Position numbers and translations under genes: made by a program | Shown: positions 21,495 through 32,964 of the stretch, one piece after another | Layout of the letters: every line of letters begins with the position of its first letter | Position numbering within the stretch: the stretch's first letter is position 1 | Notes under the pieces: model-generated | What the model saw: only the letters and a program-made list of their open reading frames with translations | Database searches by the model: none | Told to the model about the DNA's origin: nothing | NCBI GenBank assembly: GCA_034509735.1 | Contig: JACGWO010000008.1 | Span: 16,999,864-17,063,863, forward strand | DNA from: Sesamum alatum | Lineage: Eukaryota > Streptophyta > Magnoliopsida > Lamiales > Pedaliaceae | DNA length: 64,000 nucleotides | Reading direction: 5' to 3'

Positions 21495-24400
21495 AAAATT
21501 TATTTACTAGTCTTCGAATGATGTTTGCCCATCTTCCTTGACTAGCCTAACGGGCTGCTAGTCATGGACCAGACGTGGCTGGTGCTTTCTAAACTACATC
21601 TATATGAAGGGTTTCGAAGTAGTGAAGAAAAGTGTAACTCCACAATTACAATTTGGTACTCAATGTTCATCCGTATCCATAGTGTTGTAACTCTTTTATT
21701 AAATGTGATTTCATTATTAGTTTTTACTTTCTTTTGTATTACTTTTTCAGTTAATTTTTTTTGGACGAATAGTTGGTTTGGCCCAAGTGGGAAATGATAT
21801 CACTTGGTTAACGCCTTAAACATATATGGATAGTGTGATCAGATGTTGTTCGATAATTAATCCTTTATTCAATTTGATTGATAATAATACATGGAGACAT
21901 CAGTTCCAATTTTTCAGTCATTAGGTTTATTGTCACTAGTACAGAGCAACATCATAGAGTGATTCAGAAAAATCATATGGAAAGATTTTTAGGGGTCTCT
22001 GATTATGCAGGTTTGGTGTTATATCAAGTATGCTCATATCCGCATCCTCTTCCATGCTTAATTATTAGTTCAGTCATTTATGAGATGCCACAAGGCCTTT
22101 TGTTTCCAATTTACTGAGGAGCCTTTGCTTGCTACCTGTATTCTTGTAGAACATAGTGGCGCCCATCCGACCCACCCAAGGAAAAAATAAAAAAATAGGG
22201 AAAAAGTAAAAAGGAAAGTGCGTAAACATTGAAGAACAGATTCTTTCTTATGACTGTCAACTTCCTGCTCCTGGATCTATTTTTCTCCACTAACTGAAAA
22301 GAAGACAATAAAACTGAACTCTGATCCTTCACTTATTACAGGTGCTCCGGCTTCTTGTCAAAGTATATCAGCAACTGCCATCTCCTGATTTTCTGAGCAT
22401 TTGCCAGCGCCTAATGTTTCTGGATGAGCCTGAGGGTGTTGCAAGCATATTGGAGAAACTCTTACGATCAGAAAATGCGGATGATGCGCTGTTGGCATTT
22501 CAGATAGCATTTGATTTGGTGGAGAATGAACACCAAGCTTTCCTTTTGAAGGTGAGAGATAAACTTCCCAGTGCCAAGTCACAGCCTTTAGGTCCTGTGC
22601 AGTCAGGATCTCCTCAGCCAGATTCTGTGCAAAGTGGAAATGTCATATCAGAGGATGTTCAAATGACAGATGGAACTCAAGCAGATGGTAGTGCAACAAG
22701 TCCCGATCCAAGTGAAGTAGTGTATGCTGAGAGATTAACAAAGATAAGAGGAATTTTGTCTGGCGAGACTTCTATACAGTTGACTTTACAATTCTTATAC
22801 AGTCATAACAAGTGAGGAATATTTCATTCGCATTTGTTTCTGTGTATTGCATATTGACCCTAATCAGATTCTCTTCATATGCTTAGATAAAGTGGTCAAA
22901 AGTCTAATGAACTTTCTTATCTTCTTTCAGATCGGATCTTCTCATTCTTAAGACAATAAAGCAATCTGTTGAGATGAGAAATAGTGTGTGCCATAGTGCA
23001 ACTATATATGCTAATGCTATTATGCATGCGGGAACAACTGTGGATACATTTCTTCGTGAGAATCTGGTATACTACTGAGTTATATTGTTTTCCATCATAC
23101 TTTATTCCATATTCTGGATTCTCTTCTGCTTACTAAGTTTGTATCTCTGAATTATCAGGACTGGCTGAGTAGGGCTACAAATTGGGCTAAGTTCAGTGCA
23201 ACTGCAGGACTTGGAGTTATCCACAGAGGCCATCTGCAGCAAGGGAGATCGCTCATGGCACCTTACTTGCCACAAGGCGGTGCTGGTGGTGGTGGCAGTC
23301 CATACTCTGAAGGTGGAGCATTATATGCTCTTGGTTTAATCCATGCAAACCATGGAGAGGGCATCAAACAATTTCTTCGCGAGAGCCTGCATAGTACTAA
23401 TGTTGAGGTCTGTGCTTCATTTTCAAGTCATACTATTATATAGGCCCCCCTATGCTTATCCATCCATTAACCACTAGCTAAATGCTGGATGTTAACAAAT
23501 GGTGCAGGTTATTCAGCATGGTGCCTGCCTGGGTCTTGGTTTGGCAGCTTTGGGCACTGCTGATGATGACATTTTTGACGACATAAAAAACGTGCTTTAC
23601 ACAGACAGTGCTGTTGCTGGTGAAGCTGCTGGTATTAGTATGGGTTTACTGATGGTTGGAACTGCAAGTGAGAAAGCTGGTGAAATGCTTGCTTATGCAC
23701 ATGAGACACAGCATGAGAAGATTATTAGGTAAAACTAGATTTTGCATCCGAGGCTGGGATAAATGACTTTATACATCATTTTTGCACCTTAATGTTTTGT
23801 TTGGTTATGGCATGTTTAACAGGGGTTTGGCATTGGGGATTGCGCTTACAGTTTACGGAAGAGAGGAAGAAGCAGACACACTCATTGAGCAAATGACTCG
23901 AGACCAAGATCCTATATTACGTTATGGAGGAATGTATGCTTTGGCGTTGGCATACAGGGGAACAGCAAACAATAAAGCCATACGTCAACTGCTGCACTTT
24001 GCTGTATCAGATGTGAGTGATGATGTCAGACGGACTGCGGTTCTTGCCCTGGGGTTTGTTTTGTATTCCGAGCCTGAACAGGTTGGTGCCTTTTCTTTTG
24101 TGTTCCTTGGAAGCTAATCCTGTGGCGATTCTCTAGTTTTATTCTGTGCTTGTAATAATCATTGAACTGTTGGTATCTGGCAAGATCCCTGGTTTTTCTG
24201 ATGCTAAACTTATCTATCATTTGTTGTGTATGTACCATGTAGAACATTTGAGGTTTGAGGTTGGGCTGTCAGGCAGGTCGTTTTTCTGACAACTACTTTT
24301 TATTCTCTCTGCTTCCTCCAAATGCAGACTCCTCGAATTGTGTCGCTGTTGTCTGAGTCCTATAATCCACATGTCCGTTATGGTGCGGCACTGGCAGTTG

Positions 24401-25746
24401 GAATTTCATGTGCAGGTACTGGTCTTAGTGAGGCCATATCATTGCTCGAGCCATTGACATCAGATGTTGTTGACTTTGTTCGTCAAGGTGCTCTGATTTC
24501 AATGGCAATGGTGATGATACAGATCAGTGAAGCCAGTGATTCTCGTGTGGGTGCATTCAGGTATTAATCTGGTTGGAATTTTGACCCACTTATGCTTTAA
24601 TATCTTTTCAGCTTACCTTTTACCTTATGCTTAGGCGGCAATTGGAAAAGATAATCCTTGATAAGCATGAAGACACGATGAGCAAGATGGGTGCAATTTT
24701 AGCTTCTGGAATCCTTGATGCTGGTGGGAGGAATGTAACCATCAAGTTACTTTCAAAGACAAAGCATGATAAAATTACGGCAGTTGTTGGTCTGGCTGTG
24801 TTCACTCAGTTTTGGTACTGGTACCCACTTATATATTTCGCTAGTCTTGCATTTTCACCCACAGCTTTTATTGGTTTGAACTATGACCTGAAAGTGCCCA
24901 AGTTTGAGTTCCTATCTCACGCAAAGCCATCATTGTTTGAGTACCCGAAGCCTACTACCGTCCCTACTACTACTTCAGCTGTTAAGCTACCTACTGCAGT
25001 TTTATCGACATCAGCAAGAGCCAAAGCCAGGCTTAATAAGAAAGAAGCTGAGAAAGCAAATGCCGAGAAGGGAGAACCAGGTTCTGGAAAGGGGAAAACA
25101 AGTGACAAGGATGGGGACTCCATGCAGGTCAGTACGCCCCCTAGTTGTATAGGATACCATGTTTTGTTTCTTCGACTCTTTTACTTATCACCCTTTTTGG
25201 GATGTTAATGCTACATTAGTTGCTGGCATATGCTCCTGCATATGATTTGTTCTTTGTGTGGGTGGCAGGTGGGATTGGTTTATGACAGATGTACTTCCTA
25301 CCATTCAAGAGCTATGATGCAAATTTGCAATTCTTATCAATTGAAAAAAAAATGTTTGCCTTTACTGCTCCATGTGAACATCATTTGCTGATTTTGAGCT
25401 TTTCTATGTCTCGTTTTGTTAGGTTGAAAGCACAGTAGAGAAGAAGGCTGAACCGGAGCCTTCATTTGAATTATTGACCAACCCTGCTAGGGTGGTTCCT
25501 TCCCAAGAAAAATTCATCAAATTTCTTGAAGACAGCAGATACGTGCCAGTGAAGTCGGCACCTTCAGGATTTGTGCTGTTAAAAGATCTTCGTCCAAGTG
25601 AACCTGAGGTATTAGCTCTCACTGATGCTCCATCATCCACAGCATCAAATGCTGGTGCATCAGCCACTGGACATCAGAGCGCGGCCTCGGCAATGGCAGT
25701 TGATGAAGAACCTGCCCCACCCCAACCATTTGAATATACACCATAG
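17140..25746 (+). CDS. RPN2: 26S proteasome non-ATPase regulatory subunit 1 (RPN2), copy A
   Basis: RPN2 is the large scaffold of the proteasome base; it holds the ATPase ring and docks the ubiquitin receptor RPN13. Exons: 17140-17291, 18726-18789, 20736-20841, 21014-21125, 21212-21380, 22342-22811, 22931-23066, 23159-23407, 23508-23728, 23823-24081, 24328-24560, 24635-25127, 25423-25746. All introns are GT-AG and phases close, giving 2,988 nt (995 aa plus stop), close to the Arabidopsis length of about 1,000 aa. The start [18 protein letters not shown] matches plant RPN2. Residues 1 to about 355 are the helical N-domain, about 360-780 the PC-repeat toroid ([35 protein letters not shown]), about 840-885 a Lys/Glu-rich linker, and the tail PPQPFEYTP is the RPN13-binding end. 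No stops or frameshifts. Intron 1 carries an internal duplication. Confidence 0.97.
17449..18360 (+). repeat. tandem duplication within intron 1 of RPN2 copy A
   Basis: Segments beginning GTGATTGTTAACTGCCTTCC (near 17450) and GTGATTGTTATCTGCCTTTG (near 17922) are homologous for about 450 bp, through the ATTTTGGTGCTT phrases, to the GTTTGCCTGTATTTGTAT phrases (about 17860 and 18305). Copy B has this segment once. It is purely intronic. Confidence 0.8.
17485..17502 (+). repeat. poly-G tract (18 bp) in intron 1
   Basis: An uninterrupted run of 18 G on the sense strand. A second run of 15 G lies at 18223-18237 in the other duplication unit. Confidence 0.95.
21463..21494 (+). repeat. (TA)n(TG)n microsatellite in intron 5 of RPN2 copy A
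   Basis: ATATATATATATATG followed by about eight TG units. It is absent from the corresponding intron of copy B. Confidence 0.9.
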
Positions 25747-26400
25747 TTTGTTTACACGGGAGAGCTCTCTTTCTTTATGGAAGTTCCTGTGGAGAGGCTT
25801 GATAGATTCAAACTGGCCTGCAAGTATGTAATCAATTACCAGTCATCTGCAAAACCTTGAAATTGAAGCCAATATAATTCAAGCTGCTGGGATTTTGCTC
25901 TTTCTGTCCGATACTTCTCACTTTCTTGCTGTTGTATTCTTTGAAAGAATGGCAGGATCAGTATATGTAGGAACTGCAACCCTGGAGCTTTCCATCCAGA
26001 AGAGGTGGAGGATATGGACATGCATTTTCACTACGAGGGCGTCAGTATTTTAATTCTTCACTCTTCCAATTTTCATGCAGTAGGAGTGTCACCTTTCCCA
26101 ACACAGACCGGAATCTGGAACTCGTGTACTAGTTTTTTCACGGTTTAATTACGCATCTGCAGATCTCTATTGTGGCCATTCTCTTCTCAATTGCCTCATG
26201 GTAACTTGGTTTGGTGCTAGACCGATGCTTGTTATTATGCAAATGCTTTCAATTGCTAATCTGCAACATGTACTAGTACCTCTGTCTTTGCATGATGTCT
26301 CTAAGTAATACCTTATTTCTTAAATTGCATATCTCAGGATTGTGTTTACATTTCATTTTTAAGTTAGACATCTTAACGGAATCAAGAATATAACTTTTTG
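25747..26400 (+). other. RPN2 copy A 3' UTR and downstream flank
   Basis: It is homologous to 40983-41750 behind copy B, so it predates the duplication. The poly(A) site was not identified. Confidence 0.6.
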
Positions 26401-27040
26401 GTTTTTGATGAGAGAACGCTAGTTTCATTCAAGAATGAGTTAATCACTGATTAGAGTTGTAAACTAAAGGTGATATGGAGCTAGAATTTTGTGAATAAGT
26501 GGTGGCGTAGAGATCGCAAAATTAGCAAGTGGGTCGTCGTTCTTCTAGTTTCAAATTGGAAAGATGCTAAGGCAGGAGCAAGCATTTTGATGTTCACCAT
26601 AGTGACACTAATAGCCTAAATTACTGGTTGCTTGCTGTTAATTTTGTTGGCAATGGTAGCTTGCTCCCTGCCTCGTTAACAGGCACCTTCGCTTCGTTGC
26701 CAGTTGGTGCGGTATAATTGTAAGCGCACGGCTTGTCGTGAGAGCACTTCAGGTGTGGAATTACAGTGCTCAGTAAATTATCATAACTTTGTTTTGTTAA
26801 ACCGAATTTGAGTAATTCTACCAAAAAGTAGGTAAATGGTGTTGAGAAAAACGACATGAGATGTATGAACAAAATCAAGTATTTTCATAATGGTTATATC
26901 GAAGCTTCTCTTTTGATCTATGTATTTAATTAGAAGGGAATTGTCTTAATATTATTTTCAACTTTTTATAAGCCTTTTGAAATACTCTGTTAATCATTGA
27001 TCTACTTGTTTTCATTGAGACTAAAATAATAAGCATCAAT
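26401..27040. other. intergenic sequence, nothing recognised
   Basis: No conserved frame or repeat was seen. This is the start of the spacer between the two RPN2 blocks. Confidence 0.4.
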
Positions 27041-28090
27041 TACACTTAGGGATCTCATGGATTAGAATAGTAAAGAATTACCTCCCCAAAGATGGTTTTC
27101 CATGTGATACGTAAAAATGGGGTAATAATTAATTTGTGGACCTCAAGCTCACTAGGAAAAGTGTTTTCGAAAGTTCACTTGAGAGTTGGTGGAGTTTTAA
27201 AGAAATAATGGGAAAAATTTATGACTAAAGACTTTGTTGTAAACTTTGTATTTAACATTAAAGAATGTTTGCTAATTTCCATTTTTCTTTTGATGTAGAT
27301 CATAATGTCTAAAAATCCACTATGTGTAATTCTCGAGACAAACCGACCTGTTAGAATCAACTACATTGATTGCTTCGGAATTTGAAAATTGTTTTAGGTT
27401 CCGAGGATTGCATTTATGTGCTAGACAAGTCGCTCCCACTTTCTTGCCTGAAGGGGCGTTCGACGAGGAACATGAGATGTTCGAACAATGGCAAATGATG
27501 ATCGCTAGATCAGTTGTGTCATGCTTGCATCCATGAGCAACGAACTGTAAAAACAACATGACATCCTAAAACACGCCTCTCAGATCCACCTCCGCTTACA
27601 CGATTTGTTTGTGGTACAAAATAGGCATACTAAATATGTCGCGTCAAAGGAGTTTTCTAGAGGTAAGATAATTGAATGGACGTTCATTTATGAGCATGAC
27701 GTCAAGATGCTCACTCTTGATGAGAAGCTTGAGAACTTAGACGTTGGTATAAACAATGACACATATAACAATGTAATCATCAATTTCTTCTACCTTCATA
27801 CGATCAATTTGTTGTCAACTACAACATAAACGAATTTGAGGCTGTTCCTGAACTAATAAAAATAATGACGCAATTCGAGGCTACCATTAAGAGACCATTG
27901 TCCAGGATGCTTGCGACCTCATCCTCTCAAGCCGTCGTTGGACAAAAAAGACCAAGATTAAGGCCCAAGTGACAACAAGGAGGCCCAAGGAAAGGGAAGA
28001 AGAATGAAGAAGTCTAAGAGCAATCAAGCAGACGATGAGTGTAAGGAAGTATCAGATGTACCCAAAAGTTTAAATACTGAGAACTAATGG
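27041..28090 (+). pseudogene. Copia gag fragment with leader, same family as the 42-50 kb element
   Basis: The leader (about 27047-27304) matches the leader of the large Copia element (compare GATGGTTTTCCATGTG with GAAATGGTTTTCCGAAAC). Gag begins at the ATG at 27305 (MSKNPLCVILETN) and continues, frameshifted and with stops, to about 28090. The segment 27605-27829 is open (NRHTKYVASKEFSRGK, LDEKLENLDVGINNDTY) and corresponds to the gag core. No zinc knuckle, pol or LTR follows. Compared with the other two copies it is the most diverged. Confidence 0.7.
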
Positions 28091-28650
28091 CATCTAGAAT
28101 GGAATTTAAATTTCTCCAAATTCATTTCATGTCTAGTATATATTTTGTCTCACATAATACGTGTAAAAAATTTGGGACTAGGAAATATTGATTGCCCATT
28201 TGAATGTGGAGGATTGGTGTGCCTAGGCGTAAAAGAGATAGAATTTGATTTTAAAATATTATAAACTACAAATCTTATATTATTGCGCCAATGTTCACTG
28301 TACTGAAGTTCTTATTACCATACTAGTTCAATCTTCAATGATCTAATGTACTGCTTTTGCTTTCACTGCTCTGATATAAAATGAATGTGACCTTTACATT
28401 CTAAAAATAATTATATCTTTTCATGAATAAATCTTTTTTCTTGAACTATAATTGGATCTTAATAAACTATATTTTCCCAAATGTTTTTTATAATAAAAAT
28501 ACAATAATTAATTATTTTCAGTGTAACTCTCTAGAGTCTAGACATTTCAACTACACATGTCTCGGTGCCTTTTCCTAGTATTTGTCTTTGGATAAATTTC
28601 ATTTTACCCTTTGTATTTTGAAAAATCAGCAAAAAAACTCTTATATTTAA
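28091..28650. other. AT-rich intergenic sequence
   Basis: No gene is visible. Near 28590-28630 a phrase like those in the long-TIR arms (TACCCTTTGTATTTTGAAAA) suggests an old fragment of that family. Confidence 0.35.
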
Positions 28651-28656
28651 AAAAAT

Positions 28657-29815
28657 TAGCAGCCAACGCATGCGATTCTCGCGCGCATAATTTTTTAAAT
28701 GTAAATCAAGGCAAATACATAAATTCTTCTAATTGTAAACAAAATAAGACTGTATATCCGTAACTTTTAATTATTATGATGAAATTCATCCATTATAGAT
28801 ATAATGATTTCACATAAAAACATCGATTTCCTATACATTATTTTGTGTTGTTGGTGAACAATCAATGATTTTTTTTAATTTGATTTTTTCTTCATCACTC
28901 TATTTTATTTTCTTGAATAAAAAATAAAGATAATTTTTTTTGTCTACAATCTTTCTCTTAATTATTTTCTCAACTTCCATCAGTCGATGGAGGAGACAGA
29001 GGAAATGGATTCAAAATAAAAGTCAAAGAATTTGGATTTAAGCTGGCAGCAACAGAAATTGAGGGCAAAAACTTTCATTTTGCAAAATATTTAATAGAAG
29101 TAAAGGATAATTGTAGAGAGAGTACTAATAGAAATTTATAGATATAAAATATAATTTTCGTGGGTTTCATAATTTAAAGGGTAGTAGTTTGAGAAATGTT
29201 GTTCCTCAGTCTAACATTGGACATTATGGATAGACTTTTTAAGCCAATCCGGGGTCAAAGATATTTGTGTAAAAGAGAAATTCAAAATATGTAGTTACTT
29301 TTGAGTTATTATTGTATGATTGTAACGTGAAGCGAAACAATCTAAGTAGTTCGAAGTTATTATTTGTTGATTAGTTCTTCTTTGTTTTTATGAGTTTTTT
29401 CTTTTGATGTTTTCTGAGAAAATATCTAATATATAAATATTTTGAATTTGTGTATATGTGACTAACTTCTTATAGGTTATGTGCAAAAAAATTTGAATTT
29501 TGATGCACTTAAATTATTATGTCTATTTGGTTACAACTTTTAGTTTGTCACTGCAATAACTTTGATATGCCATGTAATTGTTGCTTGAATTATTTGAAAT
29601 TGAAGATTATTTTAGTTGTAAAGATCCCATAAGTACTTTAAAACTAATTCCCAAACAAAAAATAGAAAGAACCATAAAAGTGCTTATTAGAAAGGAAAAA
29701 TTATAAGGGGTTAAAGGATTTTATTTAATTTTATTCTGTTTACAATTAGAAGAATTTATATACTTGCCCTGACTTACACTTAAAAATTGCACATGCGAGG
29801 ACCCCACGCGTTAGC
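28657..29815. mobile_element. non-autonomous DNA transposon with about 90-bp TIRs
   Basis: The left arm (TAGCAGCCAACGCATGCGATT ... ATAAATTCTTCTAATTGTAAAC) is inverted at the right (GTTTACAATTAGAAGAATTTAT ... ACGCGTTAGCTA). About 1 kb of AT-rich, non-coding DNA lies between. The superfamily was not determined; the long arms suggest Mutator-like. Confidence 0.7.
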
Positions 29816-30433
29816 TACTAGTATGTACAATTGATGAATTCCACCACAACATTTAGGCACAAAATGTCAAAATTGTGAAAAACCTGTACAAATGAACTAC
29901 TATCAATTACCAACAACAAACATAATCTACAAAATTAATAAGAGAAAAAAAAGGATAAAGCAATTTTTTTTTTCACATCTTAATTGCAACTCCTTGAAAT
30001 TTAAAGGTAGAATAAACCAAATTTGAGAAAGCCCCATTCAAATCGCATAACTTGAATAATTGAAAATACATTTATGAAGAAACAATTTATCATATGAAAG
30101 TGGTAATGAACAGAATCTTGTTCAAAAAAATAGAAAAATTAAAAATAATTATTTTAGTTAATAATTGTATTAACAATTACATCTATTAATTTTATCTATA
30201 ACAATTATAACAAAAAATATATAAAATATTATCAAAATTAATTTAAAAGTAACTTTAATAGATATAATTGTTAAATCTAATAATGGATATAAATTGTTAA
30301 AATTTATTATCATTAACAATTGTTAACAACTATTAATTAAAAAATTATAACATAATAATTATATTGTAAAATGCCTAAAATAATTTTCATTCTAGACACA
30401 AAAGAGCCTTTCTTTTTATAATTAGTATAAATA
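29816..30433. other. AT-rich intergenic sequence
   Basis: Simple A/T-rich sequence with ATTAATTGT-type short repeats. No gene is visible. Confidence 0.4.
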
Positions 30434-30717
30434 CTAGTAATTTGTAGAACGTCCTGTGCAATTTCTATAAAGCTATTTAAAATAAAATATTTATTATTTA
30501 ATAAAGTATATATAAAATAATAAGTTAAATTAAATTTATAAAAAATGGTAACAAAAAAAGATGTATAAAAATAAAAAAAAAGAAATAACTATCAAAAGAT
30601 AGTAGAGAGTGAGAAGTTAGATTAATAAATATAAAAAAATTTAAAATAAATATAAAAATAAACAGATCAAAAAAGGAAGATACAAAAAATGTGATCTCTC
30701 TTAATATATAGTATAGA
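30434..30717 (-). mobile_element. small Helitron-like element
   Basis: On the minus strand it begins TCTATACTATATATTAAGAG and ends GTTCTACAAATTACTAG. The ends are those of the family at 11.76-15.0 kb, but the interior differs and the terminal hairpin (GCACAGGACGT) is weak. Confidence 0.5.
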
Positions 30718-32655
30718 TGCAAAAATCCCCTTTGTATTGTAAAACACTAAGGGCATGATTGGTATGTAGGAATGGAATTGAGTGGGAATGGATTTGAGAA
30801 TGGAATGAAGATGGGAATCATATTCCAAACCTATGATTGGTATACACAAGGAATTAGCAATGGAGCTATCATTCCTTTTGGGAATTCCATTCACATAATT
30901 GATAATCAAAAGAGATTAGTTCCCCCAATGGAATTTTACTATTTACCCAAAGTTTTAATAGATTTTTTTTTATAATGCATTTTAAAATAATTTTTAAAAA
31001 ATTATAGTTGCGAGATTTATAACAAATTTATTTAAAAATCTCAATACATTAAAAACAATCTATGAGATTTATTTACTATAGATAATATTTTTTCTGCAAA
31101 AGATATGTGGTTTTTTGAAAACCAATAATTAATCTAATTTAATCACAATGTCTACTACTTTGTCTGAATATTCAATAAAAAAATGAGCCGTCTTCTATGA
31201 GGATTATTTTAAATATAATATAAAATAATTTTTTAAAAAATATGTGTGGTATATACTAACAAAAAATTGCATTTACCAAAATAAAAGTATTTTTTAAAAA
31301 AATTTAAATATATGAAAACGTCCAACAATATATATATATATTATATAATTTATAATTAATTTAATATTTCAAAAATAATATTCCTTATGTCATTAATGAA
31401 GAAGATATTAGTTGCCAATAAAATTTTTATTTTAATTTTTAAGTTTCATTATTAAAAAAATATATAAATGAGGTAATTTGAAAGAATTTTTGATCAAGAA
31501 AATTCTCCTTTTCATTCCTTTGTATACAACATAGGAATAGGTAATACCAATGGAATCACTAATCCCTTCCCTATTTCCTACCAATTTTATTCCATTCATA
31601 TGTATAGGAATGAACTTGGGAATATCAATTCCATTCTCAACCCATTCCTCATACCAATCATGGCCTAAATGAAACACTCCTTCCTTAGTAAGGTTGTGTG
31701 CATGGGTGCCCTGTGCGAAAATGCATATTTTTTTGTCTATTTCCTCACCTTTATGAATTTATATTGACTTAAATATCCATCTTTGGCTCCTTTGAATCAT
31801 TTTCTTAGCTTGTATTTTGAGTTTTTTTTGTGTTTAATTAAATATCAAAATACCTAAAACTTATAAAATTTTTAAAAGTTATTTTTTTTTCCAAAATTAC
31901 AATACAAATTTAATGTACTAAAATTCACTTTTCAAATTCAAATATTTATATGTATATAAATAAACATTAATTATAAAAATTATATATTTTTAACTAAATA
32001 AAATTATTATTTGTTATAGAATATATTAATTGAATATTAAAATACCGTAAAAGTATATCAAAAATTTTATGTTATATGATTTACTATAAATATTGTTTAA
32101 ATTAAAATTACTGTTATTTGTATTAAAATAAAAATTTAACACTTATTTTATTATTATTTTTACATTTAAAAAAAAATTAAATTATTTTTACTAAATATTT
32201 AAAAAAATTAAAAATAATATATTTTTTTTCTCATTCATTTTTCTTTTCTTCCCTCGCATTGCCACTGACCACCACCGCCAACCATCACACGCCGTCACCC
32301 AAATTCAGGCGAACCGCTTCACAAGGGGTGACAACATTTGGGCGACTACTACGACCAATTTATAATATATATTATATATGTATGGAGTAAATATAATAAA
32401 AATATATTTTTAAATTACTTAAAATCTAAATTATTGATTTTTTAACCATTGAATAACTGTTATAATAAGGGCTAAAAAAGCAAGTCAATAAAAATTTTAA
32501 TGTCGTTAAACATAACTAATGGAAGGAAAAAATGTGTATTATTTAAAAAAAATACAGATTTTTTTCACCTATATTTTTAACATATAATAGATTTTCAGCT
32601 AATTTGGCGAAATACAGGGCGTTTTATACTAATTTTTTGAATATTATAAAGGGGC
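30718..32655. mobile_element. probable long-TIR element (copy 3), interrupted by a Tourist-like element
   Basis: The left end (AAAAATCCCCTTTGTATTGTAAAA) and right end (GAAATACAGGGCGTTTTATAC ... ATTATAAAGGGGCC) are weakly inverted. Inside are AT-rich DNA and a short GC-rich patch (32270-32345) with GGGCGAC and GGCGA motifs, as in copies 1 and 2. The right end lies about 310 bp upstream of the RPN2 copy B start codon. The arms are more diverged than in copies 1 and 2, so membership is likely but not certain. Confidence 0.45.
30751..31665. mobile_element. PIF/Harbinger (Tourist-like) element
   Basis: Terminal inverted repeats are GGGCATGATTGGTAT and, inverted at the right end, GGCCATGATTGGTAT. 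They are flanked by the 3-bp duplication TAA (30748-30750 and 31666-31668), typical of PIF/Harbinger. Sub-terminal GGAATGGAAT repeats lie on both sides. The 915-bp interior is AT-rich and non-coding. Confidence 0.85.
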
Positions 32656-32749
32656 CTATGAATCTTACAATTTAAACCCGGTAGGTAGGCCCCCACCTTT
32701 CCCATCTCACAAGTCACAAGAAACTCTTAACAATAAAACCCCAAAATGT

Positions 32750-32757
32750 TATAAAAG
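32750..32757 (+). promoter_or_regulatory. candidate TATA box of RPN2 copy B
   Basis: TATAAAAG lies about 210 bp upstream of the start codon. The aligned position in copy A (about 16913-16920) reads GAATAAAG, so the element is not shared. No transcript start is known, so this is a sequence-only call. Confidence 0.35.
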
Positions 32758-32964
32758 AAGTAGAATTTCAATTTGCCCTGGTTCGCCCTACTCCTCACTC
32801 TTCCCTGAAAAGTGAAATCGTCTCCTCTCTTGGTCTTCCAGTATTTGGCATTGTTATTGTCATTCCTCGTTGGTTTTACATTTCAGTCACCTCTTCAGTA
32901 TTGTTCGCATCTGCAGAAAACCTTAACCCCAAATCCCCATAGGTGGAAACCCTAATTCCATACA

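Larger units (their letters stand above)
16860..26400 (+). repeat. segmental duplication block A (RPN2 copy A and flanks)
   Basis: It is homologous to about 32690-41750. Upstream similarity begins near ACAAGAAACTC (16880) and downstream similarity fades after the TTTTTAAGTTAGACATCTTA region (about 26360-26400). Exons are nearly identical and introns alignable but with many indels. Confidence 0.85.
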
